Shown here: piece after piece, positions 7,525-15,533 of the stretch
Layout of the letters: the number at the start of each line of letters is the position of its first letter
Position numbering within the stretch: position 1 is the stretch's first letter
Assembly: GCA_934130235.1 (NCBI GenBank)
Contig: CAKOXU010000006.1
Location: 1 to 40,847 of the forward strand
Source of the DNA: an uncultured Bacilli bacterium
Lineage (GTDB): Bacteria; Bacillota_I; Bacilli_A; RF39; UBA660
Reading direction: 5' to 3'
DNA length: 40,847 nt
Translations under genes and position numbers: made by a program
Notes under the pieces: generated by a model
Told to the model about the DNA's origin: nothing
What the model saw: only the letters and a program-made list of their open reading frames with translations
Databases searched by the model: none

Positions 7525-8709
7525 ATGGCAAAAGCAAAATATGATCGTTCAAAACCACATGTTAATATTGGTACAATTGGACACGTAGATCACGGTAAAA
7601 CAACTTTAACAGCTGCTATTACTAGTGTTCTAGCAAAAAAAGGGTTAGCTAAATTCGAAGGATATGCTGATATCGATAAGGCCCCAGAAGAAAGAGAACG
7701 TGGTATTACTATTAATACTGCACACGTTGAGTATGAAACAGATAAACGTCATTATGCTCACGTTGACTGCCCAGGACATGCTGATTATGTAAAAAACATG
7801 ATTACTGGTGCTGCTCAAATGGATGGAGCTATCTTAGTTATAGCTGCAACTGATGGACCTATGGCTCAAACTCGTGAACACATTTTATTATCACGTCAAG
7901 TTGGAGTACCTCGTATGGTTGTATTCTTAAATAAATGCGATATGGTTAACGATGAAGAGTTATTAGATTTAGTAGAAATGGAAGTTCGTGAATTACTAAG
8001 TGAGTATGGATACGATGGAGATAATACTCCAATAATTCGTGGTTCTGCATTAAAGGCTCTTGAAGGTGATCCTGCATATGAAGAAAAAATTATTGAATTA
8101 ATGGATGCAGTTGATGAATGGATTGAAACTCCAACAAGAGATACTGATAAACCATTCTTAATGCCAATTGAAGACGTTTTCACAATCACAGGACGTGGAA
8201 CTGTTGTTACAGGACGTGTTGAACGTGGACAATTAAAATTAAATGATGAAGTTGAAATAGTTGGATTAAAACCTACAAAGAAGACTGTTGTAACAGGTAT
8301 TGAAATGTTCAGAAAATCATTAGATTATGCTGAATGTGGAGATAACGCTGGAGTACTTTTACGTGGTATTTCTCGTGAAGAAGTAGAACGTGGTCAAGTA
8401 CTTGCTAAACCAGGTAGTGTTACACCTCATACTAAATTTAAAGCACAAGTTTATGTTTTAACTAAAGATGAGGGAGGACGTCATACTCCATTCTTCTCAA
8501 ATTATCGTCCACAATTCTATTTCAGAACTACAGACGTAACTGGTGTTATTGAGTTACCTGAAGGTGTTGAAATGGTAATGCCTGGAGATAATGTTGAAAT
8601 GACTGTTGAATTAATCGCTCCAATCGCAATTGAAAATGGAACTAAATTCTCAATTCGTGAGGGTGGTAGAACAGTTGGTTCAGGAAATATTTCAGAAATT
8701 ATTGAATAA
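7525..8709 (+). CDS. tuf: Translation elongation factor Tu
   Basis: The 394-residue GTPase brings aminoacyl-tRNA to the ribosome. The sequence shows GHVDHGKTT, the switch I stretch RGITINTAHVEYE, DCPGHADY and NKCDMV, then the beta-barrel domains ending GSGNISEIIE. AAGGAGGAAAAAATT gives one of the best SD sites in the window. Arginine codons are almost all CGT. It ends the str cluster: a terminator starts at its stop codon. Only one copy is in the window. Confidence 0.97.
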   Translation: MAKAKYDRSKPHVNIGTIGHVDHGKTTLTAAITSVLAKKGLAKFEGYADIDKAPEERERGITINTAHVEYETDKRHYAHVDCPGHADYVKNMITGAAQMDGAILVIAATDGPMAQTREHILLSRQVGVPRMVVFLNKCDMVNDEELLDLVEMEVRELLSEYGYDGDNTPIIRGSALKALEGDPAYEEKIIELMDAVDEWIETPTRDTDKPFLMPIEDVFTITGRGTVVTGRVERGQLKLNDEVEIVGLKPTKKTVVTGIEMFRKSLDYAECGDNAGVLLRGISREEVERGQVLAKPGSVTPHTKFKAQVYVLTKDEGGRHTPFFSNYRPQFYFRTTDVTGVIELPEGVEMVMPGDNVEMTVELIAPIAIENGTKFSIREGGRTVGSGNISEIIE

Positions 8710-8732
8710 GATAAGTATTAACTTATCTTTTT
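8708..8732 (+). terminator. Terminator of the str operon
   Basis: A 9-bp perfect stem (8708-8716 with 8721-8729) with an ATTA loop runs into TTTTT. It overlaps the tuf stop codon. Confidence 0.85.
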
Positions 8733-8768
8733 CTTTACGCTTCTTTACACAGTAAAATATATTTAATG

Positions 8769-8797
8769 TTGAATAAAAAAATATATTTTAGTATACT
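8769..8797 (+). promoter_or_regulatory. Promoter of the alcohol dehydrogenase gene
   Basis: TTGAAT (8769-8774) and TATACT (8792-8797) have a 17-base spacer. The predicted start is near 8804, at the SD GGAGATGATG, giving a leader of about 12 bases. Confidence 0.65.
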
Positions 8798-8815
8798 AAT
8801 AATGGAGATGATGAT

Positions 8816-9841
8816 ATGAAAAGTGTAGCAATAAAAGATGTAAAAGAGTTTGAAATAAAGGATATAGATGAACCTATTATAGATAAAACTAATGTTGTAA
8901 TAGAAATAAATAAAGCTGGTATATGTGGTTCGGATATACACTATTGGGATAGTGGTAATCCTAAAGGTCTTGTAATGGGACATGAGTTTAGTGGAAGTGT
9001 AATAGATCCAGGAAGTAGAAAAGATTTAAAAGTAGGAGATAGAGTGACTGCTTTACCAATAAGTCCTTGTGGAAAATGTCATGCATGTTTAAAAGGCAAT
9101 CCACAATATTGTGAAGAGACATGGAATAGTGCGGTTGGACTTTCTTTAACTAATCCCGGAGCATATACATTAAAAACAAAGGTTAGACCTGATATGGTAT
9201 ATAAATTACCTAAGAAAATGAGCGATGAAGAGGGTGCTATGGTAGAACCTGTAGCAGTAGGATTACATGCAATTCATTTAGCTGATATTAAATTAGGAGA
9301 TAAGGTATTAGTTATAGGTGGTGGCATAATAGGACTGGTTTCAGCAATGATAGCTAATACTGAGGGAGCATCTTTAGTTGTAGTGTCTGAAACTAATGAG
9401 GCCCGTGGTAAAAAAGCAGTAAAGCTTGGTGTTGCTGATGAATGGTTGGATGCTAAAGATCCGGAATTTATTGCAAATACAAGAAAGTTAACAGGTGAAG
9501 GCTTTGATATAGTGATAGACTGTAGTGGTAATTCGAAAGCAGTTACAAGTGCATTAATGACATGTAAAACAGGTGGTACTGTTGTACTTGTAGGTGTTTC
9601 TATGACTCCAATAGAAATTCCAACTGTAATAGCGGTTATGCATGAATTGAAAATCCTGGGTGCTATCGCATATACAAAAGAAGAGTTTAAAACAGTAATA
9701 GATGCAATAGCAAGCAAACAATTAGATGTTAGAAGATTTATAGATGATATAGTACCTCTTGAAAAAGTACAGGCTTCATTTGAAAGACTTACTAGTGGAA
9801 CAGATGATGCTATTAAAATATTAATTGATCCAAAAAAATAA
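8816..9841 (+). CDS. Zinc-dependent medium-chain alcohol/polyol dehydrogenase
   Basis: This 341-residue NAD(P)-dependent dehydrogenase belongs to the sorbitol/butanediol/threonine dehydrogenase branch. Catalytic zinc ligands are C37 (GICGSDIH) and H56-E57 (MGHEF), with a further Glu in MVEPVAVG. Structural zinc ligands are C85, C88, C91 and C99. The cofactor fold shows VIGGGIIGLV. The substrate cannot be told from sequence; a polyol, 2,3-butanediol or a sugar alcohol are likeliest. It is a single-gene transcript with its own promoter and terminator, between the str operon and the collagen module, with no neighbouring pathway gene to guide the assignment. Confidence 0.85.
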   Translation: MKSVAIKDVKEFEIKDIDEPIIDKTNVVIEINKAGICGSDIHYWDSGNPKGLVMGHEFSGSVIDPGSRKDLKVGDRVTALPISPCGKCHACLKGNPQYCEETWNSAVGLSLTNPGAYTLKTKVRPDMVYKLPKKMSDEEGAMVEPVAVGLHAIHLADIKLGDKVLVIGGGIIGLVSAMIANTEGASLVVVSETNEARGKKAVKLGVADEWLDAKDPEFIANTRKLTGEGFDIVIDCSGNSKAVTSALMTCKTGGTVVLVGVSMTPIEIPTVIAVMHELKILGAIAYTKEEFKTVIDAIASKQLDVRRFIDDIVPLEKVQASFERLTSGTDDAIKILIDPKK

Positions 9842-9864
9842 AGAACACATACTGTTCTTTTTTT
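9840..9864 (+). terminator. Terminator of the dehydrogenase gene
   Basis: AAAGAACA (9840-9847) pairs with TGTTCTTT (9853-9860) and a T run follows. The stop codon forms the base of the stem. Confidence 0.8.
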
Positions 9865-9887
9865 CATACTCTATTATAGAGGTGAAT

Positions 9888-10964
9888 ATGAAATATAAAG
9901 TTTGTGTGTATGCTATAAGCAAAAATGAATCTAAATTTGTAAATAAATGGGTTGATAGTATGAGTGAAGCTGATAAAATTTTTGTACTAGATACTGGTTC
10001 TACTGATAACACGGTTGAGTTATTGAAAAATAGAGGTGTTATAGTAGAGGAAAAAATAATTGATCCATGGAGGTTTGATGTTGCCCGAAATCTTTCTTTA
10101 GATATGGTAGACTCAGATGCAGATATATGTGTATGTACTGATCTTGATGAAATTTTTAAAAAAGGTTGGAGAGAAGAGTTAGAAAAATACTGGGAAAAAG
10201 ATACTACACGTGCTAATTACATCTATAATTGGTCTCATGATGAAAATGGAAAGCCTAATATAACATTTTATAGAGAAAAAATTCATACTAGGGATAATTT
10301 TAAATGGATTTATCCTGTTCATGAGGTATTAGAATGTAATAAAGAAGAAAAAGTAATTACAATAGATTCGATAGTATTAGATCATTATCCAGATAATACT
10401 AAATCACGAAGTTCTTATCTTCCATTATTAGAACTTTCATATAAAGAAAATCCAAATAATGACAGAACTCTTCATTATTTAGGGAGAGAATATATGTATT
10501 ATGGATATTATGATAAAAGTATTGATACTTTAATTAAGCATTTACAGATAGGAACATGGAAGGATGAAAGATGTGCATCTATGAGATTTATTGGTAGATG
10601 TTATATGCAGTTAAAAAGATATAAAGAAGCAGAGATGTGGTTTAAAGAAGCAATAAAGGAAGCACCACATCTAAGAGATCCATATGTAGAGTTAGCTTTT
10701 TTATATTATACATTAAAAGACTATAACAATGTTATATATTATATAGAAGAAGCTTTAAAAATTAAAAATCATGATAAAGTATATATAAATGAGCCTTTTA
10801 GCTATAATGAAACTGTATATGATTTACTAAGTATAAGCTTATATAATACAGATAAGAAAGAAGAAGCGCTAAAGTATATTGAAAAGGCGATAGAAATTAA
10901 TCCAAATAATGAAAGAATTTTAAATAATAAGAAAATAATTCTAAATGAAATAGGTAAAAATTAG
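9888..10964 (+). CDS. Family 2 glycosyltransferase with C-terminal TPR repeats
   Basis: The N-terminal half of this 358-residue protein is a GT-A glycosyltransferase: CVYAISKNES start, VLDTGSTDNTVE, and the metal-binding CTDLDE with DLD at 85-87. From about residue 180 it carries three or more TPR-type helical repeats (for example LGREYMYYGYYDKSID and AEMWFKEAIKEAP). It has no membrane segment, so it should act in the cytosol on a protein acceptor. ATG 9888 has GAGGTG 3 bases before it; a longer frame from 9825 starts in the preceding gene. It lies directly before a threonine-rich collagen-like gene, as the SgtA glycosyltransferase precedes bclA3 in C. difficile, so the collagen threonines are the likely acceptor (inference). 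Confidence 0.85.
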   Translation: MKYKVCVYAISKNESKFVNKWVDSMSEADKIFVLDTGSTDNTVELLKNRGVIVEEKIIDPWRFDVARNLSLDMVDSDADICVCTDLDEIFKKGWREELEKYWEKDTTRANYIYNWSHDENGKPNITFYREKIHTRDNFKWIYPVHEVLECNKEEKVITIDSIVLDHYPDNTKSRSSYLPLLELSYKENPNNDRTLHYLGREYMYYGYYDKSIDTLIKHLQIGTWKDERCASMRFIGRCYMQLKRYKEAEMWFKEAIKEAPHLRDPYVELAFLYYTLKDYNNVIYYIEEALKIKNHDKVYINEPFSYNETVYDLLSISLYNTDKKEEALKYIEKAIEINPNNERILNNKKIILNEIGKN

Positions 10965-10980
10965 TTTACCCTTTTTCTTT
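10953..10980 (+). terminator. Weak terminator after the glycosyltransferase gene
   Basis: GGTAAA (10953-10958) pairs with TTTACC (10965-10970), the stop codon is in the loop, and CTTTTTCTTTT follows. The stem is only 6 bp, so some read-through into the collagen gene is likely. Confidence 0.5.
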
Positions 10981-11010
10981 TGTGAATAAACTATAATAGA
11001 AAGGAGTAAT

Positions 11011-11559
11011 ATGAATAATAATTTAATAAAAAAAGCTTTAGAAAAGATTAGAGCTGATGAAAGATACAAACCTACTTGTATGACATATATAGGTGCGACT
11101 GGACCAACAGGGCCAACCGGACCAGGCGGAGGAGCAACAGGACCAACAGGGCCAACCGGAGCAACAGGAGCAACAGGGCCAACAGGAGCGACTGGAGCAA
11201 CGGGACCAACAGGACCAACTGGAGCAACCGGGCCAACCGGAGCAACAGGAGCAACAGGAGCAACCGGGCCAACCGGAGCAGCACCTGTATTAACAATAGG
11301 AACAGTAACAACAGGGGACCCTGGAACAGAGGCTACAGCTACTATAACAGGAACATCACCTAATTTTGTTTTAAATTTAACTATACCTCAAGGAGCAACC
11401 GGACCACAAGGAGAACAAGGAGTTCAAGGTGAGACAGGGGCAACTGGAGCAACCGGACCACAAGGAGAACAAGGAATTCAAGGTGAAACAGGAGCGACTG
11501 GGCCAACAGGTCCAACAGGACCAACGGGACCAACAGGGCCAGCTGGAGCCGGAGGATAA
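11011..11559 (+). CDS. Collagen-like (Gly-X-Thr) repeat protein, BclA-like
   Basis: The 182-residue protein has a 27-residue N-terminal stretch, a first block of 21 G-X-Y triplets (residues 28-91), a non-collagen insert of about 36 residues (VLTIGTVTTGDPGTEA and onward), and a second block of 18 triplets (128-181). X is mostly Ala or Pro and Y mostly Thr, typical of O-glycosylated bacterial collagens such as exosporium BclA. There is no signal peptide and no C-terminal globular trimerisation domain: it ends in GAGG. A TATAAT at 10992-10997 and AAAGGAG provide initiation. The repeat DNA is far more GC-rich than the rest of the window. A spore-surface role is inferred from the lack of a signal peptide and from the neighbours. 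Confidence 0.88.
   Translation: MNNNLIKKALEKIRADERYKPTCMTYIGATGPTGPTGPGGGATGPTGPTGATGATGPTGATGATGPTGPTGATGPTGATGATGATGPTGAAPVLTIGTVTTGDPGTEATATITGTSPNFVLNLTIPQGATGPQGEQGVQGETGATGATGPQGEQGIQGETGATGPTGPTGPTGPTGPAGAGG
11092..11283 (+). repeat. First Gly-X-Y repeat block
   Basis: The block has tandem 9-base units of the form GGN-GCN/CCN-ACN. Synonymous codons vary, which limits slippage. The triplet register slips by one residue at the GPGGGAT stretch, where an extra glycine codon is inserted. Confidence 0.9.
11392..11556 (+). repeat. Second Gly-X-Y repeat block
   Basis: This block has 18 triplets, including two nearly identical copies of an 11-residue unit GPQGEQGxQGE (x is Val, then Ile), followed by GAT/GPT triplets. 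The duplicated unit points to expansion by slippage or unequal exchange. Confidence 0.9.
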
Positions 11560-11560
11560 T

Positions 11561-11589
11561 TTTACAAATATAAAAAATATTGATATAAT
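11561..11589 (+). promoter_or_regulatory. Promoter of the kinase-like gene
   Basis: TTTACA (11561-11566) and TATAAT (11584-11589) are separated by 17 bases, with TGA before the -10. The -35 begins two bases after the collagen stop codon. Confidence 0.75.
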
Positions 11590-11611
11590 AAGCACCAATT
11601 GAGGGATTTAT

Positions 11612-12475
11612 ATGGATGTTATTAATTATAGTAAAAAAAAGGCTAATACTTTTGAAAATCTTGAACTAGATATTTGGAATACGGAAGCTGATATGTATGT
11701 GTTAAAGTATAAAAATAAAGCAAAGGTTTTTAAAAGATTATATCATGATGAAGGACCTATGTTTGCGAATAAGTTATATACTTTAGAGATGTTAAATACA
11801 TATAAGGAATGTTTAACTAATAGTTTTGTAATACCAGATTATTTAGTTACGGTCGATAAAAACATTGTAGGATTTACTGTTCCAATGATAGAAGGGGAAA
11901 ATTTAAAAATATATTTAGATAAAAGAAGTAATGATTGTAAAGATCAATTGAAGTATTTAAAGCAAATAGGTGTTATTCTAGAAGATATGAAAAATATTAG
12001 AAAATATAGTAGTCTTAATGATTTTTATTTAAATGATTTACATGCTGCTAATTTTATAATTGAAGAAGAAACAAAAGATTTAAAGGTTATAGATTTAGAT
12101 AGCTGTAGAATAATGGGTAATAAGCCTTTTATATCTAAGTATTTAACTCCAGGTAGTTTATGTAGAGTATCAAAAAAATATAAAATATCAAACGATACAA
12201 AATTTGGATATATAATTCCTGATGAAAATACAGATATTTATTGTTATATAATGACTATAATTGAGTATTTACTGGGTAAAAGTGTTAATCAATATAATAT
12301 AGATAATTTTTACATATTATTAAATCATTTAGATACTTTGGGATTTGATAAAGAATTACTTAGTATTTTTGAGAATATAATTTTACCTAAACACAATAAA
12401 AATCCATATGAATATTTGGATACGATAACAGAAGAACAAATAGATAAAGTTAAACTTTTAGGCTTAAAGAGATAA
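11612..12475 (+). CDS. Protein-kinase-fold protein
   Basis: The 287-residue cytosolic protein shows a kinase-like layout. It has an N-lobe with VLKYKNKAKVFKRL (a possible ATP-site lysine), a hinge near VPMIEGENLK, a catalytic-loop-like LNDLHAANFII (Asp and Asn in the usual places) and VIDLDSCR as the DFG-equivalent metal-binding Asp. This resembles aminoglycoside-kinase/Ser-Thr-kinase-fold proteins, including poorly known bacterial and spore-coat kinases. The substrate is unknown. It has its own promoter and terminator but lies beside the collagen-like gene, whose many threonines could be targets (speculation). GAGGG precedes the ATG by 6 bases. Confidence 0.6.
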   Translation: MDVINYSKKKANTFENLELDIWNTEADMYVLKYKNKAKVFKRLYHDEGPMFANKLYTLEMLNTYKECLTNSFVIPDYLVTVDKNIVGFTVPMIEGENLKIYLDKRSNDCKDQLKYLKQIGVILEDMKNIRKYSSLNDFYLNDLHAANFIIEEETKDLKVIDLDSCRIMGNKPFISKYLTPGSLCRVSKKYKISNDTKFGYIIPDENTDIYCYIMTIIEYLLGKSVNQYNIDNFYILLNHLDTLGFDKELLSIFENIILPKHNKNPYEYLDTITEEQIDKVKLLGLKR

Positions 12476-12489
12476 AAATCTCTTTTTTT
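12465..12489 (+). terminator. Terminator of the kinase-like gene
   Basis: AAAGAGAT (12466-12473) pairs with ATCTCTTT (12478-12485), followed by TTTT. The -10 box of the next gene (TATAAT, 12492-12497) starts a few bases later, leaving only about 8 bases of leader before GGTGAT and the PBP start. Confidence 0.85.
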
Positions 12490-12511
12490 CATATAATTAA
12501 TTGGTGATAAA

Positions 12512-14419
12512 ATGTTTTTTAAAAGTATACATGTTAGAATAAAATTAATTATTGTAGTAACTATATTAATATTTGTAGTAATTATGGGAAAGGTATTTTA
12601 TATTCAAGTAATTGATTATAAAAAATTAAATAAGTATGCGACTAGTTTATGGAGTAGAAATTTACCTATAAAAGCCAATAGAGGTATCATTTATGATAGA
12701 AATAAGGTTGAACTTGCTACTAATATTACAACTACATCTCTTGTCTTAATACCCAATCAAATAAAGAATAAAAAAGATACTGCGCTTAAATTAAGTGAGA
12801 TTCTCGGTGTTGAATATAAAGAAATGTATAGACATGTATCAAAAAAAACGTCTATAGAAAGGGTACATCCTGAAGGTAGAAATTTGAGTTATGATGTTGC
12901 TGATAAAATTAATTCTCTTAAATTGGATGGAGTCTATTTGGTTAAAGAAGCAAAAAGATATTATCCTTATGATAAATTACTTTCACATACATTAGGATTT
13001 GTGGGTATTGATAATCAAGGATTAAGTGGATTAGAACTCACTTATGATTCATATTTAACTGGTAGTGATGGTGCGATTAAATATTTTTCTGATGCTAAAG
13101 GAAATAATTTAGCCATGTCAAAAATATATGAACAACCACAAAGCGGGGTAAATATCACTTTAACTATTGACTATAAATTACAATCAGCTTTAGAAAGAGA
13201 ATTAGATAATGCAGTATCTAAATATTCTCCTGATCAAGCACTTGGTATTGCTATGGATCCAAATACTGGTGAGATATTAGCAATCTCATCGCGTCCTAAT
13301 TTTTCGCCTAGTAAATATAAAGATTATACAACAGAGGAAATAAATCGTAATTTGCCTATATGGATGACTTATGAACCCGGTAGTACATTTAAAATAATTA
13401 CTTTAGCATCTTCTTTAGAAGAAAAAATTGTAGATTTAGAAAAGGATACTTTTACTGATAGTGGTAGTATTACAGTAGGTGGAGCTCATTTACACTGTTG
13501 GAAGGCTGGTGGTCATGGAAGTGAGACTTATTTAGAGGTGGTTGAAAACTCATGTAATCCAGGATTTGTTAATTTAGGATTAAAATTAGGTAAAGAAAAG
13601 TTATTTAATTATATTGATTTATTTGGTTTTGGAAAAAAGACAAATATCGATTTAAATGGTGAGAGTTCTGGAATATTATTTGATAAATCAAAAATAGGCG
13701 ATTTGGAACTTGCTACTACTGCGTTTGGTCAAGGTGTATCTGTAACTCCTATACAACAAATAACAGCTGTTAGTGCGGCTATTAATGGAGGTATCTTATA
13801 TGAGCCTTATATAGTTAAAAGTTTAAATGAACCTGAAACTAATACTGTAATATTAAAAAATGATTCTAAGGTTGTTAGAAAAGTAATAAGTGAATCAACT
13901 AGTAAGAAGGTTAGATATGCATTGGAAAGTGTTGTTGCTCGTGGTACAGGACATAATGCATATATAGCAGGCTATAGTGTAGGTGGTAAAACAGGTACTG
14001 CACAAAAAGCTGTTAATGGATCATATTTAACAGGTAATTATATAACAAGTTTTATTGGATTTTTACCTGCAAATGATCCTAAAATAATTGTATATATTGC
14101 TGTTGATAATGCTAAAGGTGTTACACAATACGGTGGAACAGTAGCTGCTCCTATAGCTAAATCATTTATGGAGAGTGCTATAGATATAATGGGTATAGAA
14201 CCATCTAAAAATGAAATTGAAAGAGAATACATGTATTTAGATAAGCAGTATAAGGAGGTCCCTTCTGTAGTAGGATATGATGTAAAAGATGCAATTAAGG
14301 AGTTAAAAGATTTTAAAGTTGAATATACTGGTAAAGGTACTACAGTAGCATATCAATCTCCACAGGCACATAAGAAAGTATATGAAGGTGAAACTATAAG
14401 ACTTATGCTTAAAGAATAA
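12512..14419 (+). CDS. Class B penicillin-binding protein with one PASTA domain (FtsI/SpoVD-type)
   Basis: This 635-residue peptidoglycan transpeptidase has an N-terminal membrane anchor (about residues 9-30), a dimerisation domain with RGIIYDRN, the catalytic STFK at 291-294, SCN at 347-349 and KTG at 493-495, and a single C-terminal PASTA domain (VPSVVGYDVKDAI onward). It cross-links septal, or in SpoVD spore-cortex, peptidoglycan outside the membrane with an FtsW/SpoVE partner. GGTGATAAAATG gives the start. mraY follows after 37 bases without a terminator, and an FtsW-type gene is 3.7 kb downstream, so this is a broken-up dcw cluster. Sequence alone does not separate the division enzyme (FtsI/PbpB) from SpoVD. 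Confidence 0.9.
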   Translation: MFFKSIHVRIKLIIVVTILIFVVIMGKVFYIQVIDYKKLNKYATSLWSRNLPIKANRGIIYDRNKVELATNITTTSLVLIPNQIKNKKDTALKLSEILGVEYKEMYRHVSKKTSIERVHPEGRNLSYDVADKINSLKLDGVYLVKEAKRYYPYDKLLSHTLGFVGIDNQGLSGLELTYDSYLTGSDGAIKYFSDAKGNNLAMSKIYEQPQSGVNITLTIDYKLQSALERELDNAVSKYSPDQALGIAMDPNTGEILAISSRPNFSPSKYKDYTTEEINRNLPIWMTYEPGSTFKIITLASSLEEKIVDLEKDTFTDSGSITVGGAHLHCWKAGGHGSETYLEVVENSCNPGFVNLGLKLGKEKLFNYIDLFGFGKKTNIDLNGESSGILFDKSKIGDLELATTAFGQGVSVTPIQQITAVSAAINGGILYEPYIVKSLNEPETNTVILKNDSKVVRKVISESTSKKVRYALESVVARGTGHNAYIAGYSVGGKTGTAQKAVNGSYLTGNYITSFIGFLPANDPKIIVYIAVDNAKGVTQYGGTVAAPIAKSFMESAIDIMGIEPSKNEIEREYMYLDKQYKEVPSVVGYDVKDAIKELKDFKVEYTGKGTTVAYQSPQAHKKVYEGETIRLMLKE

Positions 14420-14456
14420 ACTTGTACAATACGAATAAAATTAATAGAGGGATATT

Positions 14457-15449
14457 ATGATATTATTTACTAAAGCAGTGTTTGTAATGATGATAAGTTT
14501 AATTATATCAGTATGTTTTGGTTATGTATTAATAAATATTTTAAAAAAGAAGAATTTTAATCAAAGATTAAGTATATATCTTGAAGAAAGGCATGAGTCT
14601 AAAAAAAATACTCCAACAATGGGAGGACTAATATTTATTATTCCTACATTAGTTGTTATTTTACTTTTATTTATTTTTGATAAAATAAATTATAGTAGTT
14701 CTTTAATGATTGTTATAATTACATTTGTTTCTTATTCGATAATAGGTTTTATAGATGATTATTTGATTATTAAGAGAAACGATAATTGTGGTTTAACACC
14801 TTGGGCTAAGTTTATGATGCAGCTTGTAGTAGCTATTATATTTTTTTATATATTTATTAAAAGTGGTAATGAACCGTTATTATGGATACATACATTGGGT
14901 ATAAAAAAGGATATAGGTTTTCTATATGGGGTTTTTATATTATTAATACTTGTTTCTAGTTCAAATGCAGTAAATATTACAGATGGATTAGATGGCCTTG
15001 CCGGAAGTTTATCGTTAATATGTTTTATAACTTTCGGAATTATTAGTTTAAATACGGGATGGCTAGAAGGATATGAGGAAATTTCATTATTTTGTTTTGC
15101 ACTTAGTGGCTCATTAATAGGATTTTTAATGTATAATTTAAATCCTGCCTCTATATTTATGGGTGATACAGGTTCTTTAGCGCTCGGAGCTACCATGGGC
15201 TGTATAGCTATATTAACTAGGCATGAGATTTTATTAATTTTAATAGGTGTAGTATTTGTAATAGAAACGTTGACTTGCATTATACAGAGAGTTTATTATA
15301 AATTTACCCATAAAAGAATATTTTTGATGACACCAATTCATCATAGCTTTGAGAAAAAAGGTTATAGTGAAAGAGAAATAGTCAAAATGTTTTGTTTTAT
15401 AGGTTTACTAGCGAGTATGATTTCAATATTATTTGGTATACTTATGTAA
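14457..15449 (+). CDS. mraY: Phospho-N-acetylmuramoyl-pentapeptide transferase
   Basis: The 330-residue polytopic membrane enzyme moves phospho-MurNAc-pentapeptide from UDP to undecaprenyl phosphate, making lipid I. Diagnostic parts are KKNTPTMGGL near the N-terminus, the Asp pair in GFIDDYLIIKR, NITDGLDGLAG, FMGDTGSLALG, and PIHHSFEKKGYSE near the end, which separates MraY from WecA/TagO. The length is normal (about 320-360). AGAGGGAT precedes the ATG. It sits after the PBP gene as in a dcw cluster, but murD, which usually comes next, is missing and an anchored surface protein gene follows. Confidence 0.95.
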   Translation: MILFTKAVFVMMISLIISVCFGYVLINILKKKNFNQRLSIYLEERHESKKNTPTMGGLIFIIPTLVVILLLFIFDKINYSSSLMIVIITFVSYSIIGFIDDYLIIKRNDNCGLTPWAKFMMQLVVAIIFFYIFIKSGNEPLLWIHTLGIKKDIGFLYGVFILLILVSSSNAVNITDGLDGLAGSLSLICFITFGIISLNTGWLEGYEEISLFCFALSGSLIGFLMYNLNPASIFMGDTGSLALGATMGCIAILTRHEILLILIGVVFVIETLTCIIQRVYYKFTHKRIFLMTPIHHSFEKKGYSEREIVKMFCFIGLLASMISILFGILM

Positions 15450-15455
15450 AGTAGG

Positions 15456-15490
15456 AAATAAATCGACAAAAAGTGTTGATTTATTTTTTT
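15456..15490 (+). terminator. Terminator of the PBP-mraY operon
   Basis: AAATAAATC at 15456-15464 pairs with GATTTATTT at 15478-15486, extended inward by a G-U pair and AC/GT, and followed by TTTT. The 3' arm includes the -35 box of the next promoter. Confidence 0.8.
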
Positions 15491-15504
15491 TAGTATATTA
15501 TAAT
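15476..15504 (+). promoter_or_regulatory. Promoter embedded in the mraY terminator
   Basis: TTGATT (15476-15481) and TATAAT (15499-15504) have a 17-base spacer. The -35 lies in the 3' arm of the terminator and the T tract forms the spacer. Confidence 0.7.
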
Positions 15505-15533
15505 AAATATATAAATAGGAGGGTATGTTTGAA

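Noticed and set aside
11092..11556. Repeat-rich region that might be read as a CRISPR array or tandem satellite
   Set aside because: The 9-base periodicity with variable third bases is exactly that of Gly-X-Y codons in one long frame; there are no spacers or cas genes.
10322..11598. Minus-strand and alternate-frame long open frames over the collagen gene
   Set aside because: They are Leu- or Asn/Arg-repeats produced by the repeat codons in other frames, without SD.
14420..14456. Separate promoter before mraY
   Set aside because: TTGTAC is followed by no -10 at a proper distance; co-transcription with the PBP gene is simpler.
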